Assembly (NCBI RefSeq): GCF_008831285.2
Contig: NC_045144.1
Coordinates: 7,539,886 to 7,601,885, forward strand
Source of the DNA: Nymphaea colorata
Lineage: Eukaryota > Streptophyta > Magnoliopsida > Nymphaeales > Nymphaeaceae
Direction of reading: 5' to 3'
Length of the DNA stretch: 62,000 bases
Numbering within the stretch: position 1 is the stretch's first letter; each line of letters opens with the position of its first letter. Positions 38,802 through 51,116 of this stretch are shown here, one piece after another. Under the pieces are notes generated by a model, which was given only the letters and a program-made list of their open reading frames with translations, did not search any database and was not told the origin of the DNA. A program made the translations under genes and the position numbers.

Positions 38802-41195
38802 CCCTACTGCTCACACTGCCTAAGGAGTCCTTCGACATTTTTCCCAAGATCCATCGTTTCGAAAGCATCGAGAACGACAAGTGGCAAAGTCCACAGAATT
38901 GCTCTCCCCCTCCCGGCAAAGACAACAAAGGTTACTCAACTTCGTCTCTTCCTTCGCCACCACATCTCACATGGCTTGAGAAACCCTATGACCTTCTCTG
39001 CATCATCCATCGCTTTGAGAATGTCGATGACGGAAAACTACGTAAACATCAGAGCTGCTCTTACACACTTACACATCACTTCTACTACCCCTGCCCCCAC
39101 AGCTCACACGGCCTGAGGGGAGCGTCGGTGATGGCAAATAGCGCAAACATTGGAACTGCTTCTCCACATCACTTCCACTGCCCACGCTGCTTACATGACC
39201 TGAGGAGCCCTCCGACATTTTTTCCATGATCCATCACCTCGAAAGCAACGAGAATGATGAGCGGAAAAATCCATAGACTTGCTCTCCCCCTCCCGACGAA
39301 AACGACAGAGGTTGCTCATCTTCATCCCTTCCTTTGTCATGGTCTCTGACATGCTCTAAGGAGTCATCCGACCTTCTTCGCATCATCTATCGCTTCGAGA
39401 CCGTCGCGAGGTAAATGACGCAAACAAAAAAACTGCTCCTCCACATCACTACCAATGCCCCCGCTGCTCACATGGCTTGAGCTGACATTTTTCGCGTGAT
39501 CCATCACTTCGACAAGCGTTCAAATACCCAGAATTGCTCTTTCCCTCCCGACGAAGACAACAAAGGTTCCTCATCTTCGTCCCTTCCTACCCCGCTGCCT
39601 CTCACATGGTTTGAGGAGCCTTCAGACCTTCTCTGCATCATCCATTGCTTTGAGAGTGGTGGCGATGGCAAGTGGCGCAAACACCAGAACTGTTCCTCCA
39701 CATCACTTCCACCGCCGCTGCTTGCTCACATGGCTTGAAGAGAGCATCGGCGACTTGAAACGGTGCAAACATCAAAATTGCTTCTCCACATGACTTCCAC
39801 TGCCCCCCTGCTCACACTACTTGAAGAGTCCTCCAGCATTTTCCCCATGATCCGTAATTTCGAAGGCATCGAGAACGACAAACGGCAAAATCCCCAGAAT
39901 TGCTCTCTTCCTCTCGACGAAGATGTCAGAGGTTGCTCATCTTCCTCCCTTCCTTCGACGCTGCCTCTCACATAGCCTGAGGGAGCCCTCATACCTTTTC
40001 TGCATCATCCATCGCTTCGAGAGTGTCGACGATAGCAAACGACGCAAACATAAGAACTGCTCCGTCACATCACTTCCACCGCCCTCGCATCTCACACAAC
40101 TTTAGGAGAGCGTCAGCAACGACAAACGGCACAAACAACAGAACAACTCCTCTACATCACTTCCACCACCCCCTGATTGCCCACATGGCCTGAGGAGTCC
40201 TCTGATATTTTCCCCATGATCCATCACTTCGAAAGCATCGAGAATGACAAGCGGCAAAATCCCAGGAATTGTTCTCCTTCCACGGGGAAGACTACAGAGA
40301 TTGCTCATTTTTGTACCTTCCTTCGCCATCGGCTCTCACATTGCCTGAGGAGCCCTTCGACATTCTCTGCATCATCCATTGCTTCGAGAGCGTCGACGAC
40401 AGCAAATGGCGCAAACACCAGAACTGCTATTCCACATCATTACCAGTGCCCTCACTGCTCAGATGGCCTGAGGAGTCATCTGACATTTTCCTCGTGACCT
40501 ATCGCTTCGAAGACGTATAGAAAGACAAACGTTAAAATCCTCAGAATGGCCCTCCCGGCGAAGATGGCAAAGGTTGCTCATCTTCGTCCATTCCTTCACA
40601 GCCGCCTATCACATGGGTTGAGGAGCCATCCAACCTTCTACACATCATCCATCACTTTGAGAGTGTCAGTGATAGCAAGCGGCGCAAACACTGAAACTAT
40701 TCCTCCACATCACTTCCACGGTCGCTGCTTGCTCACACGGCCTGGGGAGAGCTCGGCGATGGCAAACGGTGTAAACACTAAAGCTATTCCTCCTCATCAC
40801 TTCCACCGCCCATGTTGTTCACACATTCTGAGGAGTCTTTCGACGTTTTTTTCATGATCCATCGCTTCGAAAGCATCGAGAATGACAAGCAGGGAAATCC
40901 CCAAAATCGCTCTCCCCTTTCCGGCAAAGACAACAGAGGTTGCTCATCTTCGTTCATTCCTTCGCCGCCGCCTTTCACATGGCCTGAAGAGCCCTCCGAC
41001 CTTCTCCGCATCATCCATCTCTTCGAGAGCATCGGCGATGGCAAATGGCCTAAACACCAGAATTACTCATTCACATCACTTCCACTTCCTCTGTTGCTCA
41101 CACGGCCTGAGGAGTGCTCTGAAGTTTTTCCTACGATCCATTGCTTTTCGAAAGCATCGAGAACAACAAGCGGCAAAATCCCCAGAATTACTCTC
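38802..41195. repeat. Nested tandem repeat array, block A2
   Basis: Same alternating 156/123-bp composition as block A1, resuming mid-unit with cccctactgctcacactgcc. It ends, like A1, with aaaatccccagaattactctccccctctc just before a B unit. The shared order A then B on both sides shows that the A+B module as a whole was duplicated. Confidence 0.8.
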
Positions 41196-43620
41196 CCCCT
41201 CTCTCATTCCTTTTAGAAGATAACCACCACCTCGAGCTGGAGCTCCAACATGTGAGGCACCAGAATTTGAAGCTAGTTGCTCTGTCTTACTCTTGTGGCT
41301 CCATCAGCACCAGTAAAGTCGTTGAGCCTTTGCTGACGTCGGAGTCTGTGTTAGGTAATATTGATAAGCTGTGAGAAAAGACAATGGTTCACTGAGGACA
41401 AGGAATTCCTAGAGTTTTTTGAATCCCTACCCTAAATTAAAATGCAGTGGATCTCCGAGGACAAGGAGTTCCTGAAGTTTTTTGAATTCCTATCCTAAAT
41501 TAAGGGAGAGAATAACAAGCCGACGAATACCCATCAATCGAACCAGGTTGTGGACATCGGCCATCCACTGTTTTTTGACGTTCTTTCTCCGTCACCCATG
41601 ACTTGGTCCGCCTCAGAGTGCTGGGACTTCTCCATGTTGTAGGAGTCACCTCTTCACTGCTTGTCACAATTTCAATCCAGCATTGTAGAGGGTGAGATAA
41701 GTTCCTTCAGCGCGATGTTTGGTGACTCAAATGCACTTCATAGCATTTGATTTATTGATCTTGGCAGTCTTGAATGCCCACTCTTCTCCGCTACGTGCAG
41801 TTTCTTACTTCTCTTTAGTTACTCATGACATGTTGTGCGTATCACATTTTTTGCAAGTTTCTTACATCTGAATGCAAATCATCATTCAATGTATTCTTTG
41901 GGGTTTTTCTTACATCGGCACTAATAAGGGCGTTGAGCCTTTGCTGATGTTGGAGTCTGCAATGGGTGATATTGATCAGAGTTACCATGAAAAAATGCAG
42001 TGGATCACCGAGGATAAGGAATTCTTGGATTCTAATCCCAAATTAAAATGCAGCAAATTACCAAGGACAAGGAGTTCCTAGAGTTTTTTTAATTCCTACC
42101 CCAAATTGAGGGAGAGAATCACAAGCCGATGGATACCCATCAACGGAACCAAGTTGTGGACATCGGTCAGCCGCTGCTTTTCAACGTTCTTCCTCTGTCA
42201 CCCATGACTTGGTCTACCTTAAAGTGCTAGGATTTCTTCGTGTTGCAGGAGTCACCTCTTCACTGTTCATCACAGTTTCAATCCATCATTGTAGAGGACG
42301 AGATAAGTTTCTTTAGTATGACGTTTGGTGACTCAAATGCACTTCCTAACTTTTGATTTTGCTGGTCTTGGCAGTCTTCAATGCCCTCTCTTTTCTTCTA
42401 TTTAGTTCTCTTTAGTTACTCACAACATGTTGTGCACATCACATTTTTTGCAAGTTTCTTACATCTGAATGCAAATCCTTGTTCAACACATTCTTTGGGG
42501 TTTTCTTACATAAGCACTAATAAAGACGTTGAGCCTTTGCTGGCGTTGGAGTTTGCGTTGGGTGAGATTGATCAGATTTGCTGTGAGAAAACGCAGCGGA
42601 TCACCAAGGACAAAGAATTTCTAGAGTTTTTTGAATCCCTATCCCAAATTAAGACGCAGCGGAACACCGAGGACAAGGAGTTTCTGGAGTTTTTTGAATT
42701 CCTACCCCAATTTGAGGGAGAGAATAACATGTGGATGGATACCGATCAACAGAACCAGGTTGTGGACATCGGCCAGCCACTGCTTTTTGACGTTCTTCCT
42801 CTATCACCCATGACTTGGTCCGCGTCAGAGTGCTGGGACTTCTCCATGTTGCAGGAGTCACCTCTTCACTGCTCGTCACAATTTCAATCCAACATTGTAG
42901 AGAACAAGATAAGTTTATTCAGCGTGACGTTTAGTGACTCAAATGCACTTCCTACTTTTTGATTTTGTTGCTCTTGGTAGTCTTGAATGCCCTCTCTTCT
43001 CTTCTACGTGTAGTTTCTTAGTTCTTTTTAGTTACTCACGAGATGTTGTGCACATCACATTTTTTGTATGTTTCTTATATCTGGACGGAAATCTTTGTTC
43101 AACACATTCTTTGGGTTCTTCTTACATCGACACCAATAAAGACGTTGAGCCTTTGCTAGCGTTGGAGTCTGCGTTGGGTGATATTGATCAGATTTGCCGT
43201 GAGAAAATGCAGTAGATCACCGAGGACAAGGAATTCCTGGATCCTTACTCCAAATTAAAACGCAGCGGATCACCAGGGACATGGAGTTCCTGGAGTTTTT
43301 TGAATTCCTACCCCAAATTGAGGGAGAGAATCACAAGCCGACGGATACCCATCAATGGAACCAGGTTGTGGACATCGGTCAGGCGCTGCTTTTCGACATT
43401 CTTCCTCCATTACCCATGACTTGGTCTGCTTTAGAGACCTGGGACTTCTTCTTGTTGCAGGAGTCACCTCTTCACTGTTTGTCATAGTTTCAATCCAGCA
43501 TTGTAAAGGACAGGATAAGTTTTTTCAGCACGATGTTCAGTACTCAAATACACTTCTTAACTTTTGATTTTGCTGGTCTTGACGGTCTTGAATGCCCTCC
43601 TCTCTTCTCTTCTACGTGTA
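41196..43620 (+). repeat. Block B tandem array, four copies of about 600 bp
   Basis: The anchor gttgagcctttgct occurs at 41321, 41932, 42528 and 43144, giving periods of 611, 596 and 616 bp. Each copy reads on the plus strand as DVEPLLALESALGDIDQI, CREKMQ, ITEDKEFLEFFE, QIEGEN, NQVVDIGQPLLFDVLPPSPM, TWSASECWDFSMLQESPLHC, followed by a non-coding-looking stretch (tttgattttgctggtcttggcagtcttgaatgcc) and back to the next copy. Copy 3 has the longest open frame (42381-42962). The other copies have stops or lost bases. Only the first copy has the preceding FLLEDNHHLELELQ segment. Product unknown. Confidence 0.75.
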
Positions 43621-44329
43621 GTTTCCTAGTTCTCTTTTGTTAATCTTGATTTTGCTAATTTATCTAGATAGCTTCATGCACATGTTGACCGACTCCACAA
43701 ACAACGAGGTTTTCTCTGGCAATTTTCAACAAAGCTAAAAATCTCTGGAAAAAATCATTATTTTTGTAGAAAAGTTTTTAAAAATTGGCAAAATGTAAAA
43801 TAAATGAAAAACTAACAATCAAACATGAAGGTTAACTTGTTGAAACGATAAAAATGATGTTTTAGTAATGATAGAAATGAAGATGAATAATTAAGCTAAG
43901 TTCTAAACTTTAAAGCAAAAATAACATAAAATTTACAATAAAAGCAAAAAATGCAAAAAATTCGTTGTAGAGTTTTTCTTTTTCAGAAAACAGTGAAAAA
44001 GACTGATATTTTTTTGTTTTGTTGTTTTTAACGTTTTTATTAGGTCTTTTTTGAAAAAGATGGGTTTTCGCCAGAGCTAGCGGGAAGCCCATGGAAGATG
44101 CTAAAAAATATTAAGCAATTGAGTGGAAGTTCATAAACCTCATGAAGTCTTGTCCAAACATTAAATATGCCGTGTGAATATTAATGGATAATTTCATGTG
44201 GTTCTCGGTAAGATCGATGGATATTCTTTCACATACAACAAGCAGCAAAGGTTCAGAACAGTGAGAACCAACTCTTACCTAGCAACCGGAAGTGCTGTAT
44301 ATATTCTTCGAACTGAGTACATACATTCA

Positions 44330-44330
<1 letters not shown>
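43621..44330. other. AT-rich spacer
   Basis: No gene. 43700-44060 belongs to a dispersed AT-rich repeat also seen at about 29710-30050 (phrases such as ggcaaaatgtaaaataaatgaaaaactaa). Confidence 0.5.
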
Positions 44331-44332
<2 letters not shown>

Positions 44333-44406
<74 letters not shown>

Positions 44407-44416
44407 CGCGCGCGCG
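44333..44416. repeat. Triple compound microsatellite (AT)n(GT)n(GC)n
   Basis: AT run of about 56 bases, then GT, then a GCGCGC run, followed by cacacacactcacatgcgcacatgcaca. It is an unbroken alternating purine-pyrimidine tract of more than 80 bases. Confidence 0.95.
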
Positions 44417-44595
44417 CAAGCACACACACTCACATGCGCACATGCACATTGGATTGTCTTGAAACTCAAAAAGCACAAAAAAGGAGAACTCTTGTACAAT
44501 CTTGCAAGTCACTCAAGTTGAGACTTAACCAGTTGACTGCCCATTGAATCATATACAGTGGCGGCCAGCCCCTCAATGTTTCTTTATTTTTCACG

Positions 44596-44596
<1 letters not shown>

Positions 44597-44632
<36 letters not shown>
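44597..44632. repeat. (AT)n(GT)n microsatellite
   Basis: AT run of about 26 bases followed by a short GT run. Confidence 0.9.
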
Positions 44633-44734
44633 CCATTCCAGAAAAATTTTTCTTGGCCCTGCCACTGATCATTTACCACACTAGGGATATATGTTGAAGA
44701 ATTGTGCTGTGAAAATTCTTACACTCTATGGTGG

Positions 44735-45365
44735 CTTTACGGGTATTGGATCTTTTGTGAGGTTAGTGAGTAAATATATCTTCTCTTCTTGCAAGAATCA
44801 CATGCGAGCTGTTAACATAATTCTCAAATACATCAGGATCGAACACCTAAGTTATACGAAACAAAATCACCACATCAACATTAATGAGACAGGAAATATA
44901 AATGCTTGGGTGGGGAGTCCAAATAAAAGATCCACTGTGACAAGACAGCATTCTTGTACAAGGAAATTTAGTTTCATGGAAAAGCAAACAGTAGCGTATA
45001 TATCCATATGTATTTGTAAACTATGGCCTCTATTGCATGAAATTCGATTTAATTGGGCCAAAGCTCTTTTAGTCCATGAAATATCTGTGGCCATTATGAC
45101 TATACATAGTCACTAACCTTAGTTATGTTTTTCATGAAAGAACTAATCATATTGAAATAAATAAATTATCCTTATGTGAGAGAAAAGTTTTCGAAGGATG
45201 AAATCAGCATGCTATGCAATACTCAGGACCCAAAACAACTTATAGATGCTTTGACTGAGGCTGCTCCATGCAAACAACGTATAGATGCTTTGACTGAGGT
45301 TGCTCCATGCAATCAAATTAGAGGCTTATTTAGCAAGTAGGGTTGTAATAATCTTCAAGGAGGTT
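44735..45365 (+). pseudogene. Ty1/Copia polyprotein relic (reverse transcriptase end / RNase H)
   Basis: Reading across frames, the order matches the end of a Copia pol: a segment like LVSKYIFSSCKNHMRAVNII with LKYI, then WVGSPNKRST (the family's DWAGSPxDRRST), SFMEKQTVA (family SWRSKKQ..VA), a KLWPLL segment, FHERTNHIEIN (family HxRTKHIEID), and QLIDALTEAAPCNQIRGLFSK (family QLADxFTKxL). Several frame changes and stops make it non-functional. No LTRs, integrase or gag were found around it. A 39-bp (13-codon) direct duplication lies at 45241-45318 inside the last motif. Confidence 0.75.
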
Positions 45366-45744
45366 GACACAACAGTTAGAGTGAGGGCCAGTAGGCGACC
45401 AATTCTTGTTTCGAATCTCCATAGCATCAACCCTCTATGTTGCAAAAGGAAAGTACTGACATGCGAGCTGAAGCATGGTAGGGGTGACACCTCGAGTCAC
45501 TGAAATCAGACCCTATACACTAAGAGGATAGGGGTTTGGGTGGAAGCTTCGGTATTTTTTGGGTGGTGGGAAACCCTGCTCACCCAAAAATTTTATCATA
45601 TCGATTATACCCACTTGCAGAGCTAGAAATTTTGACTGAAGGGGTCATTAATTCAATAACTCATATATATAAACAATCAAATATATCAAAATATTAAGTT
45701 AAGAGTAAACAAACTTTGTGAGGCTGGCCGCCACTTATCATACT

Positions 45745-46152
45745 TTTTACCATATCTGATTGGCTTTTCTGACATTCAAATGTTTGGATTTAAATTCAGA
45801 TTTCAGCGTGAATGAGAAAAGCTTACACCTTATCCAAGCCAAAATTGCAACTTTAAAGTCTGAATCCGACCCAGGGACTTGACTTTTAAATATACAACTG
45901 GATCCAAACCACATTATCACATATGAAAGACCAACTTTAAAAACAAATGGATATTGGATATACACGACATTTATTTGAAATTAAACCGAAATTTCAATAC
46001 AAATCCAATAGTTGCATATGTTGTTTCTTAAATACAAATCCAATTTGATCGATTTCTTAAATAGATGTTAAATTTATTTTCCTCATCATCTGATATTTTA
46101 TAAAGCAATCCAGTTTAATATCTTATTTGAATCCGATCTATTGACATCCCTA
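45745..46152. mobile_element. 'tccgaatctgaatc' family element
   Basis: Family words and right end cgatctattgacatccctatg; left terminus degraded. Confidence 0.5.
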
Positions 46153-46423
46153 TGTAGTCGTACATGATTTACTTTTTATTTTTGACTTCTCCTGCCGCTG
46201 ATAGAACATATTATTTCACATGATAGTTTAAGCAACAAATGCAAGTTAATTAATTGAGAGCTGTGACTCTAGGGTGAATCACAGGATAGCAGCAATTTCT
46301 TCGTTCTACGATGCACCGCTCCTTTTGAATATTTCACGTGTGGGAAAATAGGTTCGTGCCACTTTTCTCTTAGTATTGTTCCAATTTTATCATATCTCTT
46401 TGAAGAGATCGATACCTCTTTTG

Positions 46424-46861
46424 TAGGAATGTCAACAGATCCGATTTGAATCGGATATTTGACCGAACCAATTAAAAAAGGATAGGTATGGAAAAAAATT
46501 TAGTATCCGATTAAGAAATCGGATCAGATTTGAATTTAATAAATGACATCCGATTGGATTCAAATTCAGATAGACATAAATATCCGACTAGACTTGGACA
46601 GGATTCCGATCAAATTCATTTTTGCACAAATATCTTGTATCTAGTGCTATTAAATTTTGAAAATTGGCAAAAACTGGTTTAGAATTTGGATTTGGATTCA
46701 GATATAAATAAAAAAAATTAGATTTTAGATTGTAAAATCAGATTTCGGATTCGAATATGACTTTTGTTTATTTTGAATTCGAATCAGAATATGTGAATAT
46801 CCGAAAAAATAGATATAATTGAGGATATATTATATTCGAATCCGATCTGTTGACATCTCTA
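46424..46861. mobile_element. 'GGATGTCAA' MITE, inverted orientation, probable 8-bp target duplication
   Basis: 438 bp from TAGGAATGTCAACAGATCC to GATCTGTTGACATCTCTA. Flanks ctcttttg (46416-46423) and ccattttg (46862-46869) agree at 6 of 8 bases. The inside is the reverse complement of the copy at 27959. Confidence 0.7.
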
Positions 46862-47137
46862 CCATTTTGTCATCCAGGCCGCTTGATTATGAACTTGACA
46901 CACGGCAACCAGCTACCCAATCAAGTTTGCGTGCTACCAATTCGATTCAAATATGATAAAATCAAAAGCAGGCTATTGAATGTTTTTCCCATTTTCGAAT
47001 TGAAAATGAGGGTAAAAAATACAGAATTCAAAGAAGTAGCAGTTTAAAACCAGCTGCGATCTCACTTTTTGATTTTATTACAACATTATGTGACATTTTG
47101 AACACTGATTTCGTTATATTGAAAGACTTGTATGTAG

Positions 47138-47480
47138 GGCTGCAGAACGAGCCGAGCCGAGCCAACTTGGGCTCGGCTCAAACTCGTTAGAAAAAACTTG
47201 GTTCGTGCTCGACTCGTTTATAAACAAGCAGAGTTCGAGCTTATAATGATGCTCAAAACGATAAACGAGTCGGGTTCAAGTTTCGGGAACTCGACTCGTT
47301 TATACTCAATTCGACTCGCAAACCGGTATTCTATGTAATTTCACAAAAACTGATTTAACAAGTTATATGAATTAAACGAGTGAATGCTTACACAAGTTAA
47401 CCCTAAATGAGTTAACACCTAAACAAGTTAAATGAGATAAACGAGTCCAGTTCGAGCTCGATTTGTGGGTTTACACCAAA
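47138..47480. mobile_element. 'gctcgagctcg' family element, partial
   Basis: Dense in gagccgagccgagcc, actcgtttataaacaagc and aacgagtcgggttc words as in 7879-8364; ends not clear. Confidence 0.5.
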
Positions 47481-48206
47481 AACAAATTTGCCTAAATAAA
47501 CATTCCACCGTTTGACATTTCTTTGGCCTTTTCTCGAGTTAGGCAGATCTGGACCAGATTATACGGATAAAGATGTCGAATTCCGACATTTTTTCCACAT
47601 GAAGGTCTCAAATCGAACCACCTTACCACTTACTGTATTTCTAATCCAAGTACGGACCCGAGATTCGGTATGCCGAAAGTGCCTTACATTGGTACCAGAT
47701 TTGGTTCGTGCATGCGTCATGTGGCCCAGAAGCAATTAAAACTGCCTAGTTTTTCTGGATGTATCAAAATTCCTTTTTGCCTAGAGGTGATGCAAACGTA
47801 AGATACACAATCTCTCTCTACCTCTCTCTTTCTTTATATATATATATATATATATATATATCAAAGAAGTGGGATATGAAAAAAAAAAAATATATTTGAT
47901 TAAGAAATCGAATTGGATCCATATTTAAGAAATGGGATTCAATCGAATCTGGATTTGGATATATATAAATATTTGATCAGATTTGGATACAGATTTAGAT
48001 CTGATTTACTTTTAAACAAATATCATGTATCTAGTGCTCCTTCCTACATTTCAAAAATTGATCAAATTAGGCTCAAAATTTGGATTCCCATTCTGACATG
48101 AATGTAAAAATCAATTTCAAACTGTTAAATCAAATTTTGGATTTGGATTCATACTTTGTTCGTATTCAAATCCAAATTCGATGCCAGATATGCCAATATT
48201 GAAAAA

Positions 48207-48280
48207 CAGGTACAGTTAAAAGTATATTTCATTCAAATTCAATCCATTAATATCCCTATATATAATTGTTACTTGTTGGC

Positions 48281-48352
<72 letters not shown>

Positions 48353-48435
48353 TATATATAAACAGGTACAGTTAAAAGTACATTTGATTCAAATTCAACC
48401 CGTTGATATTCCTATATATAATTGTTACTTGTTGG

Positions 48436-48445
<10 letters not shown>
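48207..48445. repeat. Duplicated element end around an AT microsatellite
   Basis: The 80-base block from aacaggtacagttaaaagta to gttacttgttggcat occurs twice, offset 156 bases. Each copy is followed by an AT run (48283-48358, 48440-48468). The block is the right end of a 'tccgaatctgaatc' element beginning at about 47885. Confidence 0.8.
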
Positions 48446-48471
<26 letters not shown>

Positions 48472-51116
48472 TCCCAATTACAGATATAAGGCGTGTGAAG
48501 AAAGCATTGTGTTTAACGATGCTGCAAGGGACACATTCTTCCACATCTAATCTTTGAGATCCTTAGACGTAAAGGTTTTATCCACACCCACCCAAGTAAG
48601 AAAAGCCCTGATAGGATAGTCCAGTACATGATTCAATGACAGATATCATTTTCAAGAGTTTATGAATATTTTTTTTTTCTTTTAAAGGTGGGCAGTTTCC
48701 ATTCTGCCCCTTCACGAGGTGCCGTGAAAAGAGAGCAACTTGTCTCTCTTAAGTTTAGAGTGTTTTTCTTGTTATGTCGCTTACATGAGAAGTCATGTTT
48801 CCTTTGTTATACCATAGAGGCATTTTCAAGATGTTATTGGATAATTTTTGTTTCCATTTTTGTCCTTATAGAAAAGGGGGAGAAGTAAGACTGCGCGTCA
48901 GGCTGAGCCTGGCCGGCCCAAAACTCAACGAAGTCGGGTTCGGGCTAGCTTGAAGCCTTTGCCGGCAGCCTAAGTCCGACCTACTTATCTATTGGGCAGG
49001 GCCTCAGGTCACTTAACTGATTCAGGTCAGATAAATTGGTGGTCAAACAAATCCGCTGTCAACTTTTTACCCGTCAAGTACTCGGTTTGATGTCCATGCA
49101 TATTTAAGACTCTTAATATTTTGCAATTTAATGTCTCGAAAACCTTACCGACGTGCCAAGGGTTTTTAATGGTGCCATCAACAACATATGAAGAGTTTCT
49201 AAGAGTATCATGGGCGGCACATAACGGGTTTGTAAGGGAGTTATTGGCAATGTCCCAAGAGAACCGATTGCTAGTGTCATATGCTGAAGAATATATATAA
49301 ACCCAACTCAATCTAGCCTAACCTGATTTTTTTTTTTTATTTCAATCAGGCCGGCCCATGTATCAAATAACCAGCGCAAACCTGATCCATCACAGGCTGT
49401 ACCCAACTATCTATTAGGTACCCGGCCTATTGTCCACCCTTAAGGAGAAGTGAATCTTCTTTTAACCAATAGAGATATTTTGCTCATTTTTATTCTGTAA
49501 CACATGATCCCTTGTTAGTAGCGAAGGACCACTTCATTTAACATGCTCCTTTAAGGATCCAAACTTTCATATATAGATATATGAATTTACATATGTGTGT
49601 CGCCTTTGAGAGAAGCCGATTTGCATGTATCAAGGACAAATATAATCTGTTCTGTAAATGGAAGGTCATTTACGAAACATGTACCAAAGGAAATGTTTCA
49701 TAAATATACCTCAATCTTTAAGACAGATTCCAGAAACACTAATACAATGTCCATGTCACCAAATACCACGAATATATTATATTTTGAAGCAGGCAACGTT
49801 CATATAAAGAGCGTTACTGTGCCCCTTTATGTCATGTTTCATTGATCCGTCTACTTGAGCGGCATTTTGAAGCAGCCCTGAACCAGGAGGACAAAAAGAA
49901 GAGACAAAAGGTTTCCACCTTTATTCGAGCAGCTTCGGCTCACAAAAAACTAGAGCTGGTGGCATTGAAGAGGAGGGGAAGACAGAGTCAGCTGGTCCCC
50001 CATGCCTAATAGGGAGCTTGTCTTTGCTGGACAACTTTTCATAAATATAAATAAAAAAGGTGCAGCTTATTGTAATTTATAAAAATATAATTAAGTAAAT
50101 AGAGTGGGCCCCAGTAATGGATGACACGTCAGACGGTATGCGGTAGAGTGTAGCATGAGTTGGGGACGTTGTCCCATTTGCATGTTAGTGGCATGTGATG
50201 TGCCGTCATCCTTCTTCATCGTCACAAATCCACGTAGAGAAACAAGTTTTTTTTTTCTTTCTTAATTTTTATCTTTTTAATAAATTATTGGCTCTTAGAA
50301 CAGGTTTTTCCAATTCTATTTCTAACCAATGTTTTTAAATTAAAAAAAAATGACCCATCTTCTTCAGGCAAACAAGAAAAACTATAAGAAATGAACAAAA
50401 ATGCACCTAATACATGCAAAAATGTGCCAATTTTACATCCCATATTTCTAGGATGCATTCATGTTTGAGTTCTAGTAGAAATTAATGTGTCTTAGTTGAT
50501 TGACCATGCACCTTCAAACTGGATGCTTACATTTCTACCTTATATGGCATCATATTCAAAGCATTCAAAGCATAACGCTAGATTTTTATCCGACCAGTTA
50601 TACTATGCTCCTTGAGACATGCGTTTTCTTTATCTCTTGAAGAATCTTCAATCATAAACACACAAGGAATGAGTACAATGCCCAATTATTCCCTTCCAGC
50701 TAATCGTTGGTCCTGTACATGCAAGAAGATAAATCCATCAAAGTTCCAAACCTCAAATGGCCAAGAGGTAGGACCCTATACAATAATCAAGTAGGTCCTA
50801 CAGACTTGAAGAAAATATACCAAAATACACTTATTCATAATCTTCATATTCTTTGGATCTTATTTAATCAACACTTCCACATGATTTCATAGTATTATGT
50901 ATTTACTAAATGCTCGTATATTATAATATGCCCCTTCGCCGGATAATTTTAAAGGAACAAATTGCGACTCGAACCCTCTAGGAACGACAAGGAAGCTTCT
51001 GGAAGTGCCTCCTTTCACCGACAGCCGGCGTAAAGAGCTATGTCCATGAGAATTGAACCATACCAACTATGCCGGCCGGCGCTTGACCGGCGGCGGCCTA
51101 GCGGGGGGCCCCGTCG

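Larger units (their letters stand above)
45400..51116. other. Gene-free region left of the HIPP gene
   Basis: Contains two complete and several partial miniature elements (45745, 46424, 47138, 47885), AT microsatellites at 47836-47862, 48283-48358 and 48440-48468, and another dispersed repeat at about 48893-49440 that begins near ggctgagcctggccgg and ends ttgtccacccttaa. The part next to 51116 should hold the HIPP 3' UTR. No convincing coding exon was found. Confidence 0.6.

Noticed and set aside
34196-41195. Could the regular spacing be a CRISPR array?
   Set aside because: Units are long (123-156 bp), diverged throughout, without unique spacers, and the genome is a plant.
44691-45116. 141-codon frame as a host gene
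   Set aside because: Its motifs are those of a Copia RNase H in broken frames, so it is treated as a relic.
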